Made by a program: the position numbers and the translations under genes | In this document: one piece after another, positions 51,025 to 59,490 of the stretch | Layout: each line of letters starts with the position of its first letter | How positions within the stretch are numbered: the stretch's first letter is position 1 | Origin: Methylobacterium sp. DB0501 | GTDB taxonomy: Bacteria; Pseudomonadota; Alphaproteobacteria; Rhizobiales; Beijerinckiaceae | NCBI RefSeq assembly: GCF_011043735.1 | Contig: NZ_JAAKGV010000018.1 | Location: 62,001-126,000, forward strand | Length of the DNA: 64,000 nt | Direction: 5' to 3' | The notes under the pieces: generated by a model | Seen by the model: the letters and a program-made list of their open reading frames with translations, nothing else | What the model was told of the DNA's origin: nothing | Database searches by the model: none

Positions 51025-51048
51025 GCGCGGCGCCGTCGCGCGCCGCGC
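51025..51048 (+). terminator. Probable attenuator between mxaI and mxaR
   Basis: A perfect 9-bp stem GCGCGGCGC/GCGCCGCGC with a 6-base loop is followed by TTTCCC. It separates the structural genes mxaFJGI from the accessory genes mxaRSACKLDEH. Partial termination would give more enzyme than maturation factors, consistent with the expected stoichiometry. Confidence 0.65.
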
Positions 51049-51088
51049 TTTCCCTGCCTCGCGACACGTCCCGGAACCGTCGATCCGC

Positions 51089-52120
51089 ATGACCCCGATC
51101 CGTCCGCCCGACACGGCCCTGACCGACTGGCGCCAGGCCGCCCTGCGCTTCGAGGCGGAGATCGCCAAGGCGGTGATCGGCCAGGAGCGGGCGATCCGGC
51201 TCGTCACCATCGCGATCTTCGCCCGCGGCCACGTACTGCTCGAAGGCGATGTCGGGGTCGGCAAGACCACCCTGCTGCGGGCGGTGGCCCGCGCGCTCGG
51301 CGGCGCCTACGAGCGCGTCGAGGGCACGGTCGACATGATGCCGGCCGACCTGATCACCCACACCTACCTCGCCGAGGACGGACGGCCGCGGATCGAGCCC
51401 GGCCCGGTGCTGCGCCGGGCCGAGGATCTCTCGGTGTTCTTCTTCAACGAGATCAACCGGGCGCGGCCCCAGGTCCATTCCCTGCTCCTGCGCCTGATGG
51501 CCGAGCGCAGCGTGTCGGCCTTCAACCGCGAGTACCGGTTCCCGCATCTCCAGGTCTTCGCCGACCGCAACCGGGTCGAGCGCGAGGAGACCTTCGAATT
51601 GCCGGCGGCGGCCCGCGACCGGTTCCTGATGGAGATCGGCATGGAGGCGCCGACCGATCCGGATCTGCGCCGCCGCCTCGCCTTCGATCCGCTCTTCCAC
51701 GACACCGATGCGCTGATCGCCGGGATCGCCCCGGACGTGATCGACCAGGCGTCGGTCGCCGGCATCGCGGCGGCGATCCAGCACGGCATCCATGCGAGCC
51801 CCGCCCTGGAGGAGTACGTCGTCCGGTTGTGGGCGGCGATCCGTGAGCCGGCGCAAGCCGGCATCGCCCTGCCGGACGTCGCCATGGACGCCCTGGTCCA
51901 GGGCGGGGCGAGCCCGCGCGGCGTCGCCTTCCTGATCCGCGCCGCCCGGGTCCGGGCCTGGCTCGAGGGCCGCGACATGCTGCTGCCCGAGGACCTGCGC
52001 GCCGTCTTCGCCGAGACGATGGCGCACCGGATCTTCCTCGAACCGGTCTACGAGATGCGCCGGGAGAGCATCGTGCCGGCCCTGTGCCGGGCGGTGCTGG
52101 ACACGGTGCCGGCACCGTGA
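51089..52120 (+). CDS. mxaR: MoxR-type AAA+ ATPase MxaR
   Basis: This 343-residue AAA+ ATPase of the MoxR family is named for its role in methanol dehydrogenase maturation. Walker A is EGDVGVGKTT (about 52-61), Walker B FFFNEINRARP, and the sensor/arginine-finger region is around AARDRFLMEIGM. Together with MxaS, A, C, K and L it is thought to insert calcium into the enzyme. I chose the ATG at 51089; the open frame extends upstream through mxaI only in another reading sense. Its stop overlaps the mxaS start (GTGA). Confidence 0.93.
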   Translation: MTPIRPPDTALTDWRQAALRFEAEIAKAVIGQERAIRLVTIAIFARGHVLLEGDVGVGKTTLLRAVARALGGAYERVEGTVDMMPADLITHTYLAEDGRPRIEPGPVLRRAEDLSVFFFNEINRARPQVHSLLLRLMAERSVSAFNREYRFPHLQVFADRNRVEREETFELPAAARDRFLMEIGMEAPTDPDLRRRLAFDPLFHDTDALIAGIAPDVIDQASVAGIAAAIQHGIHASPALEEYVVRLWAAIREPAQAGIALPDVAMDALVQGGASPRGVAFLIRAARVRAWLEGRDMLLPEDLRAVFAETMAHRIFLEPVYEMRRESIVPALCRAVLDTVPAP

Positions 52121-52959
52121 CCGGGGACATCCTCTACCGCCTGCGCGGCCCGGCCGTCGGTCCCGGGCCCGGCGCCCACCGCGCGCGCGACACCGGCGGC
52201 CTCGGCGTCTTCCGCGATCAGGTGCCGTTCTGGCGCCACCCCGATGCCCGTCGCATCGATCTGCGCGCGACCCTGCGCGACCCGTTCGAGGGAACGGTGG
52301 TGCGCCGGTTCGAGCAGCGCCGGGCGCTCGAAGTCTGGGCGCTCGTCGATCTCTCGGCCTCGATGCGCTTTCGCGGCGCGGGCGCGACCTGGGACCTGAC
52401 GACCGAGCTCTGCGTCGCGCTCGCCCGCTCGGCGACCCGGATCGGCGACGCCTTCGGGCTCATCGGCTGCGGTGCCGGTCCGGACCTGATGCTCCCGGCC
52501 TCGCGCCGGCGCGGCACCGCCGACGTGGTCGCGGACCGGCTCGCCGCGATCCGGCCCCGGGGGAGGAGCGCCGACGGGCTCCTCGCGGCGGCCTCGTCCC
52601 TGGCGGGCCGGCGCAAGCTCGTGGTGGTCGTCTCGGATTTCCGCCTGCCCGACGCGCTGATCGGCGCCCTGTTCGAGCGGCTCCAGGGCCACGACGTCGT
52701 CCCGGTTTCGATCGAGGACGGCGCTCTCGGCGAGAACCTGCCGGCCTTCGGCCTGATCGAGTTGGAGGATCTGGAAGGCGGAGGAAAGCGGCGGGTGCTG
52801 ATGCGGCCATCCTTGCGAGCCCGCTGGCTCGCCCGCGAGACCGAGCGACGGGAGTTCCTGCGCCGCCTCGCCCTCCGGCACGGAAGGCCGCCCTATCGCC
52901 TCGCCGACCGCTTCGACGGCGACGATTTCTCCCGTCACCTGCTCGGGACCGCCGCATGA
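52117..52959 (+). CDS. mxaS: MxaS, DUF58-type protein
   Basis: This 280-residue cytosolic DUF58-family protein is found with MoxR ATPases. The region ALVDLSASMRFRGAGATWDL, near residue 77, is a degenerate VWA metal site (D-L-S-A-S). MxaR and MxaS probably form the chaperone-like ATPase/VWA unit. A GTG at 52117 overlaps the mxaR stop and gives the MTGDILYRLRG N-terminus; longer starts would overlap mxaR more. Its end overlaps mxaA by four bases. Confidence 0.9.
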   Translation: MTGDILYRLRGPAVGPGPGAHRARDTGGLGVFRDQVPFWRHPDARRIDLRATLRDPFEGTVVRRFEQRRALEVWALVDLSASMRFRGAGATWDLTTELCVALARSATRIGDAFGLIGCGAGPDLMLPASRRRGTADVVADRLAAIRPRGRSADGLLAAASSLAGRRKLVVVVSDFRLPDALIGALFERLQGHDVVPVSIEDGALGENLPAFGLIELEDLEGGGKRRVLMRPSLRARWLARETERREFLRRLALRHGRPPYRLADRFDGDDFSRHLLGTAA

Positions 52960-53942
52960 GGACGCGGGCGATCAAGCCGCCACGGGTGGCGCGGGAGATC
53001 CCGACCGTGGTGATGGCCGGGGTTCTGTCGGTCTGCCTGCCTTTGCCGGCCGGGGCCCAGATCGGATCGGTGATGGTGCGCTCTCCGCGGCCGTTCGGGC
53101 TCTTCGTCGGCGACTGTTTCGACGCCACGGTCGAGATCGAGGCCGCGGACGGCTTCGCGCCGCAGCCTGCCTCGCTGCCCAAGCCCGGACCGCTGACCTA
53201 CTGGCTCGACCTCACCGCGGTCTCGGTCGCGCCCGGGCCGGCGCGGGCCGGAAACCGGCTCTGGCGCCTGTCGCTCACCTACCAGACCTTCTACGCCGCC
53301 CTCGACGTGCGCCGCCTCGACGTGCCGGCCTTCACCGTGACCTTCGCCAGCGAGGTTCCGCGCGCGACGACCAGCGCCGTCGCCGAGGTGCCGAGCTGGC
53401 AAATCAGCGTATCGCCCCTGCGCGAGATCCAGCCACCGCCGGTCGCCGATCCGGTCGAATATCTCCGGCCCGAGAGCCCGAATCCCCGCCGTGATCCAGC
53501 TTTGGCTCGTGCGGTCGCCTGGGCCTTCGCGTCTTTCAGCGTCGCGGGCCTCTTCGCTCTCGCCCGCGACCGGGCCTGGTGGCCGTTCCGGCGCCGGGCG
53601 GCCCGGGCCTTCGCGGCGGCCTGGCGGCAGGTGCGCCGGCACGCCGCCCGCCGCGACGCCGAGGCCGCCTACCGCGAGGCGCTGCTGGCGCTCCATCGCG
53701 GCCTCGATCGTACGGACGGTCGGCGGGTGATGGGCGAGGATCTGGCAGGATTCCTCGCCCGGCATCCCGCCTACGCTGCCCTGGCCCAACCGCTAGACCG
53801 CTTCTTCCAGGCTTCCCGCGAGGTCTTCTTCGGACGCGATCCGTCGCTGGCGCAGCGTACTTGCCCGTTCCCCGACCTCGTCGCGACGGCTCGCCGCCTC
53901 GCCGCGGCGGAGCGAACGGCGAAGGCGGGAGGGCGGTCATGA
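52956..53942 (+). CDS. mxaA: MxaA, membrane-associated methanol dehydrogenase maturation protein
   Basis: This 328-residue protein has an N-terminal signal or anchor (PTVVMAGVLSVCLPLPAGAQ, about residues 16-36) and a second hydrophobic segment near residue 190 (AFASFSVAGLFALA). The long segment between them is periplasmic, and the basic C-terminal helices are cytosolic. MxaA is required for calcium insertion with MxaK and MxaL. Its ATG overlaps the mxaS stop, and its stop overlaps the mxaC start, so translation is coupled. Identification rests on size, topology and cluster order, since sequence conservation of MxaA is modest. Confidence 0.88.
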   Translation: MRTRAIKPPRVAREIPTVVMAGVLSVCLPLPAGAQIGSVMVRSPRPFGLFVGDCFDATVEIEAADGFAPQPASLPKPGPLTYWLDLTAVSVAPGPARAGNRLWRLSLTYQTFYAALDVRRLDVPAFTVTFASEVPRATTSAVAEVPSWQISVSPLREIQPPPVADPVEYLRPESPNPRRDPALARAVAWAFASFSVAGLFALARDRAWWPFRRRAARAFAAAWRQVRRHAARRDAEAAYREALLALHRGLDRTDGRRVMGEDLAGFLARHPAYAALAQPLDRFFQASREVFFGRDPSLAQRTCPFPDLVATARRLAAAERTAKAGGRS

Positions 53943-54997
53943 CCGCTTCCCTGACCGCTCTCGTCTCCCGCTTCGGGGTGACGGCCCCGGCCTGGCTGTG
54001 GCTGCTCCCGCTGGCGCTGCTGCCGCTCGCCGCGTCCGCGCAGAAACGCATCCCGGTACCCTCGCTGGCCATGGTTCCGGCCGACGGGCTGTCGCGCCTC
54101 GTCGATGCGGTGCTGACGCTCGCCGGCATGGCGGCGATCGGGTGCCTCATCCTCGCCCTCGCCGGACCGCACCTCGTCGGCGAGAGCCTGGTGCGGACGG
54201 GGGAGGGGGCTCAGATCTCGCTCCTCATCGACCGCAGCGGCAGCATGAACGAGACTTTCGCGGGCAGGCAGCCGTCCGGGCCCGAGGAGTCGAAGGCCGC
54301 CGCCTCGCGGCGGATCCTCGAAGGGTTCGTCGGCCGCCGGCCGCACGATCTCGTCGCGGTCTCGGCCTTCTCGACCTCGCCGATGGCGGTGCTGCCGATG
54401 ACCGACCGCCACGACGCCGTGCGGGCGGCGATCCGGGCGATCGACCGGCCGGGCCTGGAGGCGACCAACGTCGCCCGCGGCCTCGGCCTGGCCCTGGCGC
54501 AGTTCGGCCCTGGGGCGCCGCAGGCCGCCCGCGTGCTGCTCCTGGTCTCGGACGGTGCCGCGGTCATCGACCGACGCATCCAGCCCCTCCTGCGGGAAGA
54601 ATTCGCGAAGATCCACCCGACCCTGTACTGGCTTTTCCTGCGCACCGCCGGCTCGCCGGGCCTCGGCGACCGCCCGGCGGGCGAGGACACGCCGCAGGCG
54701 GCGCCCGAGCGCCATCTCGACCTGTTCTTCAAGAGCCTCGGCGTGCCCTACCGCGCCTTCGAGGCCGAGAACGCGCAGGCGGTCGAGGAGGCGATCCGCG
54801 AGATCGACCGCCAGGAGCGCAAGCCGATCTCCTACACCGAGCGGCGTCCGCAGCGCGATCTCACCGGGTTCGCCTACGGCCTCGCCGCCTTTGCCATCGG
54901 ACTGCTTCTCGGGGCCAAGCTCGCCGAGACCGACCTGGCGACCCGAGCGCCCGCGTCCCGCCCGGCGGCCTCCCGCGAGATCCGGCGCGCCGCATGA
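53939..54997 (+). CDS. mxaC: MxaC, membrane VWA-domain protein
   Basis: This 352-residue membrane-anchored VWA protein has two N-terminal hydrophobic segments (about 18-34 and 58-80), a VWA domain with the metal-ion site D98-R-S100-G-S102 (LLIDRSGSMNET), and a C-terminal membrane segment near FAYGLAAFAIGLLLGA. The BatA/BatB-like build goes with MoxR ATPases. It probably presents a metal-dependent surface in the periplasm for methanol dehydrogenase calcium loading. The ATG at 53939 overlaps the mxaA stop, and its stop overlaps mxaK. Confidence 0.92.
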   Translation: MTASLTALVSRFGVTAPAWLWLLPLALLPLAASAQKRIPVPSLAMVPADGLSRLVDAVLTLAGMAAIGCLILALAGPHLVGESLVRTGEGAQISLLIDRSGSMNETFAGRQPSGPEESKAAASRRILEGFVGRRPHDLVAVSAFSTSPMAVLPMTDRHDAVRAAIRAIDRPGLEATNVARGLGLALAQFGPGAPQAARVLLLVSDGAAVIDRRIQPLLREEFAKIHPTLYWLFLRTAGSPGLGDRPAGEDTPQAAPERHLDLFFKSLGVPYRAFEAENAQAVEEAIREIDRQERKPISYTERRPQRDLTGFAYGLAAFAIGLLLGAKLAETDLATRAPASRPAASREIRRAA

Positions 54998-55593
54998 CCA
55001 CCACTCGTCCTTCCCTCGCGCGCGTCCTGCGGCGGGCCTGGGGGCCCGTTCGCCCGGTAATGATCGTCGCCCTGCCGATCGCCGGCGCGGCGGGAGCGCT
55101 CGCCTGCGTTGCCCTCACCTGGCGCGATGGGAGCGCCAACCGCGCCATCGCGGCGCTCGAGGCCGGCCATGACCGCCCGGTCACCGCCGATGCCGTCCCG
55201 GAACTGCTGCTGGCCCGCATCCGCTTCCTCGCCGCCCGCGAACGCCTCGACGAGGCCGAACCGCTGATCGCTGCCCTCGACGGCAGCGGCTCGCCGGCCC
55301 TGCGCGCGCTGGCGCAGATCGCGCTGGGGAACGCGCGGCTGCGGCAGGCCTTCGCCAAGCTGGAAGCAGGAGATCTCGAGTCGGCCACGCCGCTTGTCGG
55401 GCTCGCCCGGCAGGCCTATCGCCGCGCGCTGACCCTCCGGCCCGAGGCCTGGAACGCCAAGTTCAATCTCGACGTCGCCTCGCGCCTCGTGCGCGACTTC
55501 CCCGAGCGCGGGCGCGAGCAGGGCGAGGAGATGCCCGCCGACCCAAAGAAGATCTGGACCGACATCCCGGGCCAGCCGCGGGGGCTGCCGTGA
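54994..55593 (+). CDS. mxaK: MxaK, methanol dehydrogenase calcium-insertion protein
   Basis: This 199-residue protein has one N-terminal membrane helix (about residues 21-42) followed by a helical, TPR-like region (LLARIRFLAARERLDEAEPLIAALD and following), which may bind partner proteins. MxaK is one of the proteins (with MxaA and MxaL) needed to insert calcium into methanol dehydrogenase. The start overlaps mxaC and its end overlaps mxaL by four bases, so the whole set is tightly packed. Confidence 0.9.
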   Translation: MTTTRPSLARVLRRAWGPVRPVMIVALPIAGAAGALACVALTWRDGSANRAIAALEAGHDRPVTADAVPELLLARIRFLAARERLDEAEPLIAALDGSGSPALRALAQIALGNARLRQAFAKLEAGDLESATPLVGLARQAYRRALTLRPEAWNAKFNLDVASRLVRDFPERGREQGEEMPADPKKIWTDIPGQPRGLP

Positions 55594-56585
55594 TCCCGGC
55601 TCCCCTCGCGCGGCTCGCCGCCGACGCGCGCGGCCGGTGGCTCGCCGGGGCGTTCGCCCTCACGGCGCTGACAGGCGTCGCGCCGCACCTCTCCGTCACG
55701 GGGCAGCGCGTCGAGGCCGTGGTGGTGATCGACATCACCGGCAGCATGAACACCCGCGACGAGCGCCTCGCTGGCAAGCCGGTGAGCCGGCTCGACAAGG
55801 CCAAGGCCGTGTTGCGCGACCTCGCGGCGTCCTTGCCTTGCGGCTCGCGCCTCGGCCTCGGGCTGTTCGCCGAGCGGCGCACCTTCCTGCTGTTCGAGCC
55901 AATCGAGACCTGCGCCGATTTCGCCGCCCTCGACGGGGCCCTCGCGGGTCTCGACTGGCGCATGGGCTGGGAGGGGGACAGCCGGGTCGCTGCCGGCCTG
56001 TTCCGGGCGATCGGGCTGGCAGGGGATCTTCACAGCGACCTCGTCTTCGTCACCGACGGCCACGAGGCGCCGCCTCTGCCGGCCCGCGGCGGCCCCGCCT
56101 TCGAGGGAAAGCCCGGCGCGGTGCGCGGGCTGATCGTCGGCGCCGGCGGCCATGCCCCGTCGCCGATCCCACGCTACGACGATCGGGGCCGCGAGATCGG
56201 ATTCTACGGGGCGGAGGACGTGCCGCACGAGAACCGGTTCGGCCCGCCACCGCCGGATGCCGAGACGCGCGAGGGCTACAACCCGCGCAACGCGCCCTTC
56301 GGTGCCAATGCCGCTCCCGGCCAGGAGCACCTCTCCTCGGTGCGCGAAACCTATCTGCGCGGGCTCGCGGCCGAGACCGGCCTCGCCTACGCGCCCCTCG
56401 ACGCGCCGGGAGGCCTCGCGGGCGCCCTCACGACGGCAGCGACGCCGCGGACGCGCCCGATCCGGCTCGATCTGCGTCCGGTCCTCGGTGGGGCGGCGCT
56501 CGCTGCCCTCCTCGTCCTGTTCGGTCTTCTGCCCTGGCATGCCCGCCTGCGCGAGACCGTCTTCCGCCTTCGTCACGGAGCGTAA
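55590..56585 (+). CDS. mxaL: MxaL, VWA-domain calcium-insertion protein
   Basis: This 331-residue VWA protein has an N-terminal membrane segment (about 16-35) and a metal-ion site D48-I-T50-G-S52 (VVVIDITGSMN), where the usual DxSxS has Thr in the second place. The Cys-bearing stretches SLPCGSRLGLGLF and IETCADFAAL follow. A C-terminal segment (ALAALLVLFGLLPW) may span the membrane. With MxaA and MxaK it takes part in calcium loading. The start codon GTG overlaps the mxaK stop. Confidence 0.92.
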   Translation: MIPAPLARLAADARGRWLAGAFALTALTGVAPHLSVTGQRVEAVVVIDITGSMNTRDERLAGKPVSRLDKAKAVLRDLAASLPCGSRLGLGLFAERRTFLLFEPIETCADFAALDGALAGLDWRMGWEGDSRVAAGLFRAIGLAGDLHSDLVFVTDGHEAPPLPARGGPAFEGKPGAVRGLIVGAGGHAPSPIPRYDDRGREIGFYGAEDVPHENRFGPPPPDAETREGYNPRNAPFGANAAPGQEHLSSVRETYLRGLAAETGLAYAPLDAPGGLAGALTTAATPRTRPIRLDLRPVLGGAALAALLVLFGLLPWHARLRETVFRLRHGA

Positions 56586-56588
56586 AGC

Positions 56589-57140
56589 ATGCGTCGGTTC
56601 CACGATTCCCTGTTCGGCGGCCTCCTCGCCGCGGCGACGTTCACCGTTGCGACGGTTGCCCTCGCTCATGGGCCGACTCCGCAGAAGATCGAGGCTACGG
56701 TCACCATCGCGGCTCCCCCCGACAAGGTCTGGACCGTCGCCGGCAACTTCGCCGGGATCGCCGGCTGGAACCAGCTCGTCGCGAGCGGCACGAGCAAAGG
56801 CGACGGCACCAAGAACGGCGACACCCGGACCCTGACGCTCAAGAATGGGGGCGTCCTGCAGGAGAGCCTCGACGAATATGACGCGGCCCGGCGCAGCTAC
56901 TCGTACCGCCTCGACGATCCCGACCTGAAGGCCCTGCCGGTCTCGTCCTACTCGGCGACCGTCACGGTGACGCCGGAGGGGGCGGGCAGCAAGGTGTCCT
57001 GGTTCGGGAGGTTCTACCGCGGCGATACCGGCAACGAGCCGCCGGAGGACTTGAGCGACGCGGCCGGCCGGGCGGCCATGAAGGCCTATTTCGAGGCGGG
57101 GCTCGCCGGGCTGAAGGCCAAGGTGGAGGGCGGCCCGTGA
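56589..57140 (+). CDS. mxaD: MxaD, SRPBCC-fold periplasmic protein
   Basis: This 183-residue periplasmic protein has a signal peptide of about 27 residues (ending VALAHG) and a START/Bet v 1-like fold (EATVTIAAPPDKVWTVAGNFAGIAGW). MxaD helps electron transfer between methanol dehydrogenase and cytochrome cL. It follows mxaL by three bases and overlaps the start of mxaE. The compact size and fold leave little doubt about the identity in this context. Confidence 0.92.
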   Translation: MRRFHDSLFGGLLAAATFTVATVALAHGPTPQKIEATVTIAAPPDKVWTVAGNFAGIAGWNQLVASGTSKGDGTKNGDTRTLTLKNGGVLQESLDEYDAARRSYSYRLDDPDLKALPVSSYSATVTVTPEGAGSKVSWFGRFYRGDTGNEPPEDLSDAAGRAAMKAYFEAGLAGLKAKVEGGP

Positions 57141-58075
57141 GGGCGCTCCTCCTCGCCGTCCTCCTCTCCGTGCCGGCCTTCGGGCCGGCCGGCCTCGCGG
57201 CCGAGATCTACGTCGCGAGCCAGGATGGCGGGGTGGTGTCGCGCATCGATCCCGCGTCCCCGCGGGTGATCGCCGCCATCCCGGTCGGGCCCGGCCCGGC
57301 GGGGCTGGCGACGGGACCCGGAGGGCGGATCTACGTCACCCATCCCGACCACAAGGCGATCTCGGTGATCGACGGGCCCGCCGGACGGGTCATCGCCCGC
57401 CTGGACCATCCGGGCTCGCCCTTCGGCATCGCCGCCGCGCCCGACGGATCCGCACTCTACGTCGGCGATTGGCGCCGGGGCGAGGTGGTGCGGCGCGACC
57501 CCCGTACCGGCGAGGCCGTAGGCCCCCCCGTGCCGGTTCCCGATCCCGCCGGTCTCGTTCTCGATCGCCGAGGGGCCCGCCTCTACGTCGCCGACCGCGA
57601 GCATCGCCGGATCGTCGCGATCGACACGGCCGGGATGCGGGTGAGCGGCACCGCGGCCACCGGCGAGGGGCCTTTCGCGGTGGCCCTGAGCCCCGACGGG
57701 GAGCGGCTCTACGTGGCGAACGTGCGCAGCAACGACCTCACGGTGATCGACGCCCGGACGCTCGCCCCGGTCGCCACCGTGCCGGTCGGGGCGATGCCCT
57801 ACGGCGTCGCCGTGACGGCGGACGGGCGCACGGTCGTGGTGAGCCGCCAGCATGCCGGCAGCATCGCCCTTTTGTCGGCCGACCGCCTGGCGCCGGATGG
57901 CGAGGTCGCGGTCGGTCGCTATCCGGAGGGCGTGCTGGCGCTGGAGGATGGCCGCGTCGCCGTCGCCAACTGGTTCTCGGGCGACCTCTCCTTCGTCGAT
58001 CCCCGGTCGCGCCGGGAGCTGGCGCGGCTGCCCCTGGCGGACGGCCCCCGCGGGCTCGCGGTCTCGCTCCGATGA
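57137..58075 (+). CDS. mxaE: MxaE, YVTN-type beta-propeller protein
   Basis: This 312-residue exported beta-propeller protein has a short signal (about residues 1-21). Repeats carry IYVASQDGG, IYVTHPDHKAISVID, LYVGDWRRG, LYVADREHRR and LYVANVRSNDLTVID, each about 42 residues, giving six or seven blades of the YVTN type. It has no recognisable enzyme site. It matches mxaE by position in the cluster. Its role in methanol oxidation is not well defined. Its ATG overlaps mxaD, and its stop overlaps mxaH. Confidence 0.85.
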   Translation: MRALLLAVLLSVPAFGPAGLAAEIYVASQDGGVVSRIDPASPRVIAAIPVGPGPAGLATGPGGRIYVTHPDHKAISVIDGPAGRVIARLDHPGSPFGIAAAPDGSALYVGDWRRGEVVRRDPRTGEAVGPPVPVPDPAGLVLDRRGARLYVADREHRRIVAIDTAGMRVSGTAATGEGPFAVALSPDGERLYVANVRSNDLTVIDARTLAPVATVPVGAMPYGVAVTADGRTVVVSRQHAGSIALLSADRLAPDGEVAVGRYPEGVLALEDGRVAVANWFSGDLSFVDPRSRRELARLPLADGPRGLAVSLR

Positions 58076-58617
58076 GGCCCGGATCGACTGCCGTCAGGGG
58101 AGCCGCCCCCTTCGTCCTCGGGGTGCTAGCGGCGTGCGGCGACGAGCCGGCCCGGGAGGAGGCCCATCACGAGGCTCCCGCCGCCATCGTCACCCGCCGC
58201 GACGACGGCGCCCGGACCGACTGGCTCACGCCCGACGACCGCACCGATCCCGCCCGCTGGCTCGCTGCCCGCGCCGCAGGGCGGACGCTGCCGCCGGGCG
58301 ATGCGGCCGTGGCGAACCTGCAGGCGGTCTTGCGAGAGGTCTTGGCGCGGGCCCGGCCGCACTTCATCGAGGATCCGCGCATGATCGCCAACCGCACGGC
58401 GCAGGTGGCCGGCATGATGATGGACGCGCCGGCGCCCGACACGCTGATCGCCGGGCTGACGGCGGTCGCGGCTCCCACGGGGCGGCGGCAGCTCTACGGC
58501 AGCCTGTGTCAGCAATACGTGACCCTGCGAGCCGGCGGAGCCGACCATGACGCGGCCCTCGATCGCCTCCGGGGGAGTCACGGAGCGCAAAGCCCGGGTG
58601 CGCCGATGGCCCGTTGA
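58072..58617 (+). CDS. mxaH: MxaH, putative lipoprotein
   Basis: This 181-residue protein has a lipoprotein-type signal (FVLGVLAACGDEP, lipobox LAAC with Cys at about residue 26), so it would be anchored in a membrane facing the periplasm. Later helical parts include LQAVLREVLARARPHFIED and MIANRTAQVAGMM. It is mxaH by cluster position; its function is unknown. The ATG overlaps the mxaE stop by four bases. Next comes the broken response regulator. Confidence 0.8.
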   Translation: MRPGSTAVRGAAPFVLGVLAACGDEPAREEAHHEAPAAIVTRRDDGARTDWLTPDDRTDPARWLAARAAGRTLPPGDAAVANLQAVLREVLARARPHFIEDPRMIANRTAQVAGMMMDAPAPDTLIAGLTAVAAPTGRRQLYGSLCQQYVTLRAGGADHDAALDRLRGSHGAQSPGAPMAR

Positions 58618-58668
58618 AGGCTCGGCCTGGGGGATGTCTGCGCATCGCGCACGAGGGAGAGGAACGCC

Positions 58669-59127
58669 ACGCCCAACAGCAGCGTGCTCGTCGTCGACGA
58701 TCACCCTTTTCTCTTGCGGGCTTCGAGGAAGCTCATGCGGCCGTCTACTGCGCGGGCGATGTCGAAGACGGCGATCGCTGCTTCGTCGCGAATCGACCGG
58801 CCGTTGTAGTGGCGGACTTGACCTATCGCGACGGCTCCCTCTCCGGGCTCTCGCTGATCGCCCGCATTCGCGCCGGGGGCGCGCATTCTCCTGTTCAGCA
58901 TGCATGATGATCCGACCGTCGTCGCCCGAGCCCTGGCCGTCGGGGCGACCGGCGACCTGCTCAATGACACCACGACGTCCGACCTGCTGGCGGCCTTCCA
59001 ACGGGTACGCGCGGGGATGGTCTCGATCGACCAACGTCTCGCCGTCGCGCGACGAGAAGCGGTGCCGCATCGGTTCCGCCGAGACAATCGCCAAGATATT
59101 TGCCATCACACACGGAGCCTGTCTTGA
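58669..59127 (+). pseudogene. mxaB: Frameshifted mxaB-like response regulator
   Basis: A receiver domain is readable in pieces. In one frame, SSVLVVDDHPF has the acidic pocket. A second frame from about 58704 gives LAGFEEAHAAVYCAGDVEDGD and VVVADLTYRDG with the likely phosphoacceptor. A third, back in the first frame from about 58885, gives ILLFSMHDDPTVVARALAVGATG. Shifts occur near 58705 and 58880. The likely start is ACG at 58669 where ATG would be expected, six bases after AGAGGA. No DNA-binding domain is left. In M. extorquens mxaB is a response regulator needed for methanol dehydrogenase expression, so control here must come from elsewhere. Confidence 0.78.
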
Positions 59128-59477
59128 TCCTCCATGCCATTTCGCTGTTTGCCCTCGTGCTCACGGCGGCCCAAGCCGCCGATGACTCGAGTCCGGCTGA
59201 CAAGGCCGCGGTCAGCAACGACGCCGTCAAGCTCGCCGGTCTGGTCCGGTTCGTGGCCGAGTCCTGCCCCGGCACGAAGCCCGACTACGCCCGGTTCCGC
59301 GAGGTCGTGGAACGGCTTGGCACCGATCTCGCGGCTCTGTCCCACGGCGAGCCGCTGATCCGCTCTGCCGCCTACACCCAGGCCTACCAGAAGGACCCGG
59401 AGGCGAGCTGCCGCCGGGCACAGGAGAGTTTCGGTCCGAACGGGACGGTGGTGCCGGGCCTGCTTGGTCCTGGCTGA
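59124..59477 (+). CDS. Small secreted protein of unknown function
   Basis: This 117-residue protein has a likely signal peptide (ILHAISLFALVLTAAQAAD) and two Cys (AESCPG and EASCRRA) that could form a disulphide. It has no family I recognise. A TTG at 59124 with CGGAG seven bases upstream is the best start; the first in-frame option at 59100 has no site. It sits after the broken mxaB, ahead of the serine protease on the other strand. Plausible functions include a periplasmic accessory protein, but nothing in the sequence says so. Confidence 0.55.
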   Translation: MILHAISLFALVLTAAQAADDSSPADKAAVSNDAVKLAGLVRFVAESCPGTKPDYARFREVVERLGTDLAALSHGEPLIRSAAYTQAYQKDPEASCRRAQESFGPNGTVVPGLLGPG

Positions 59478-59490
59478 TCGGGCCGGCCGA

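Noticed and set aside
58072..58617. Assigning a known function to MxaH
   Set aside because: Only a lipoprotein signal and helical sequence are seen; the name rests on cluster order.
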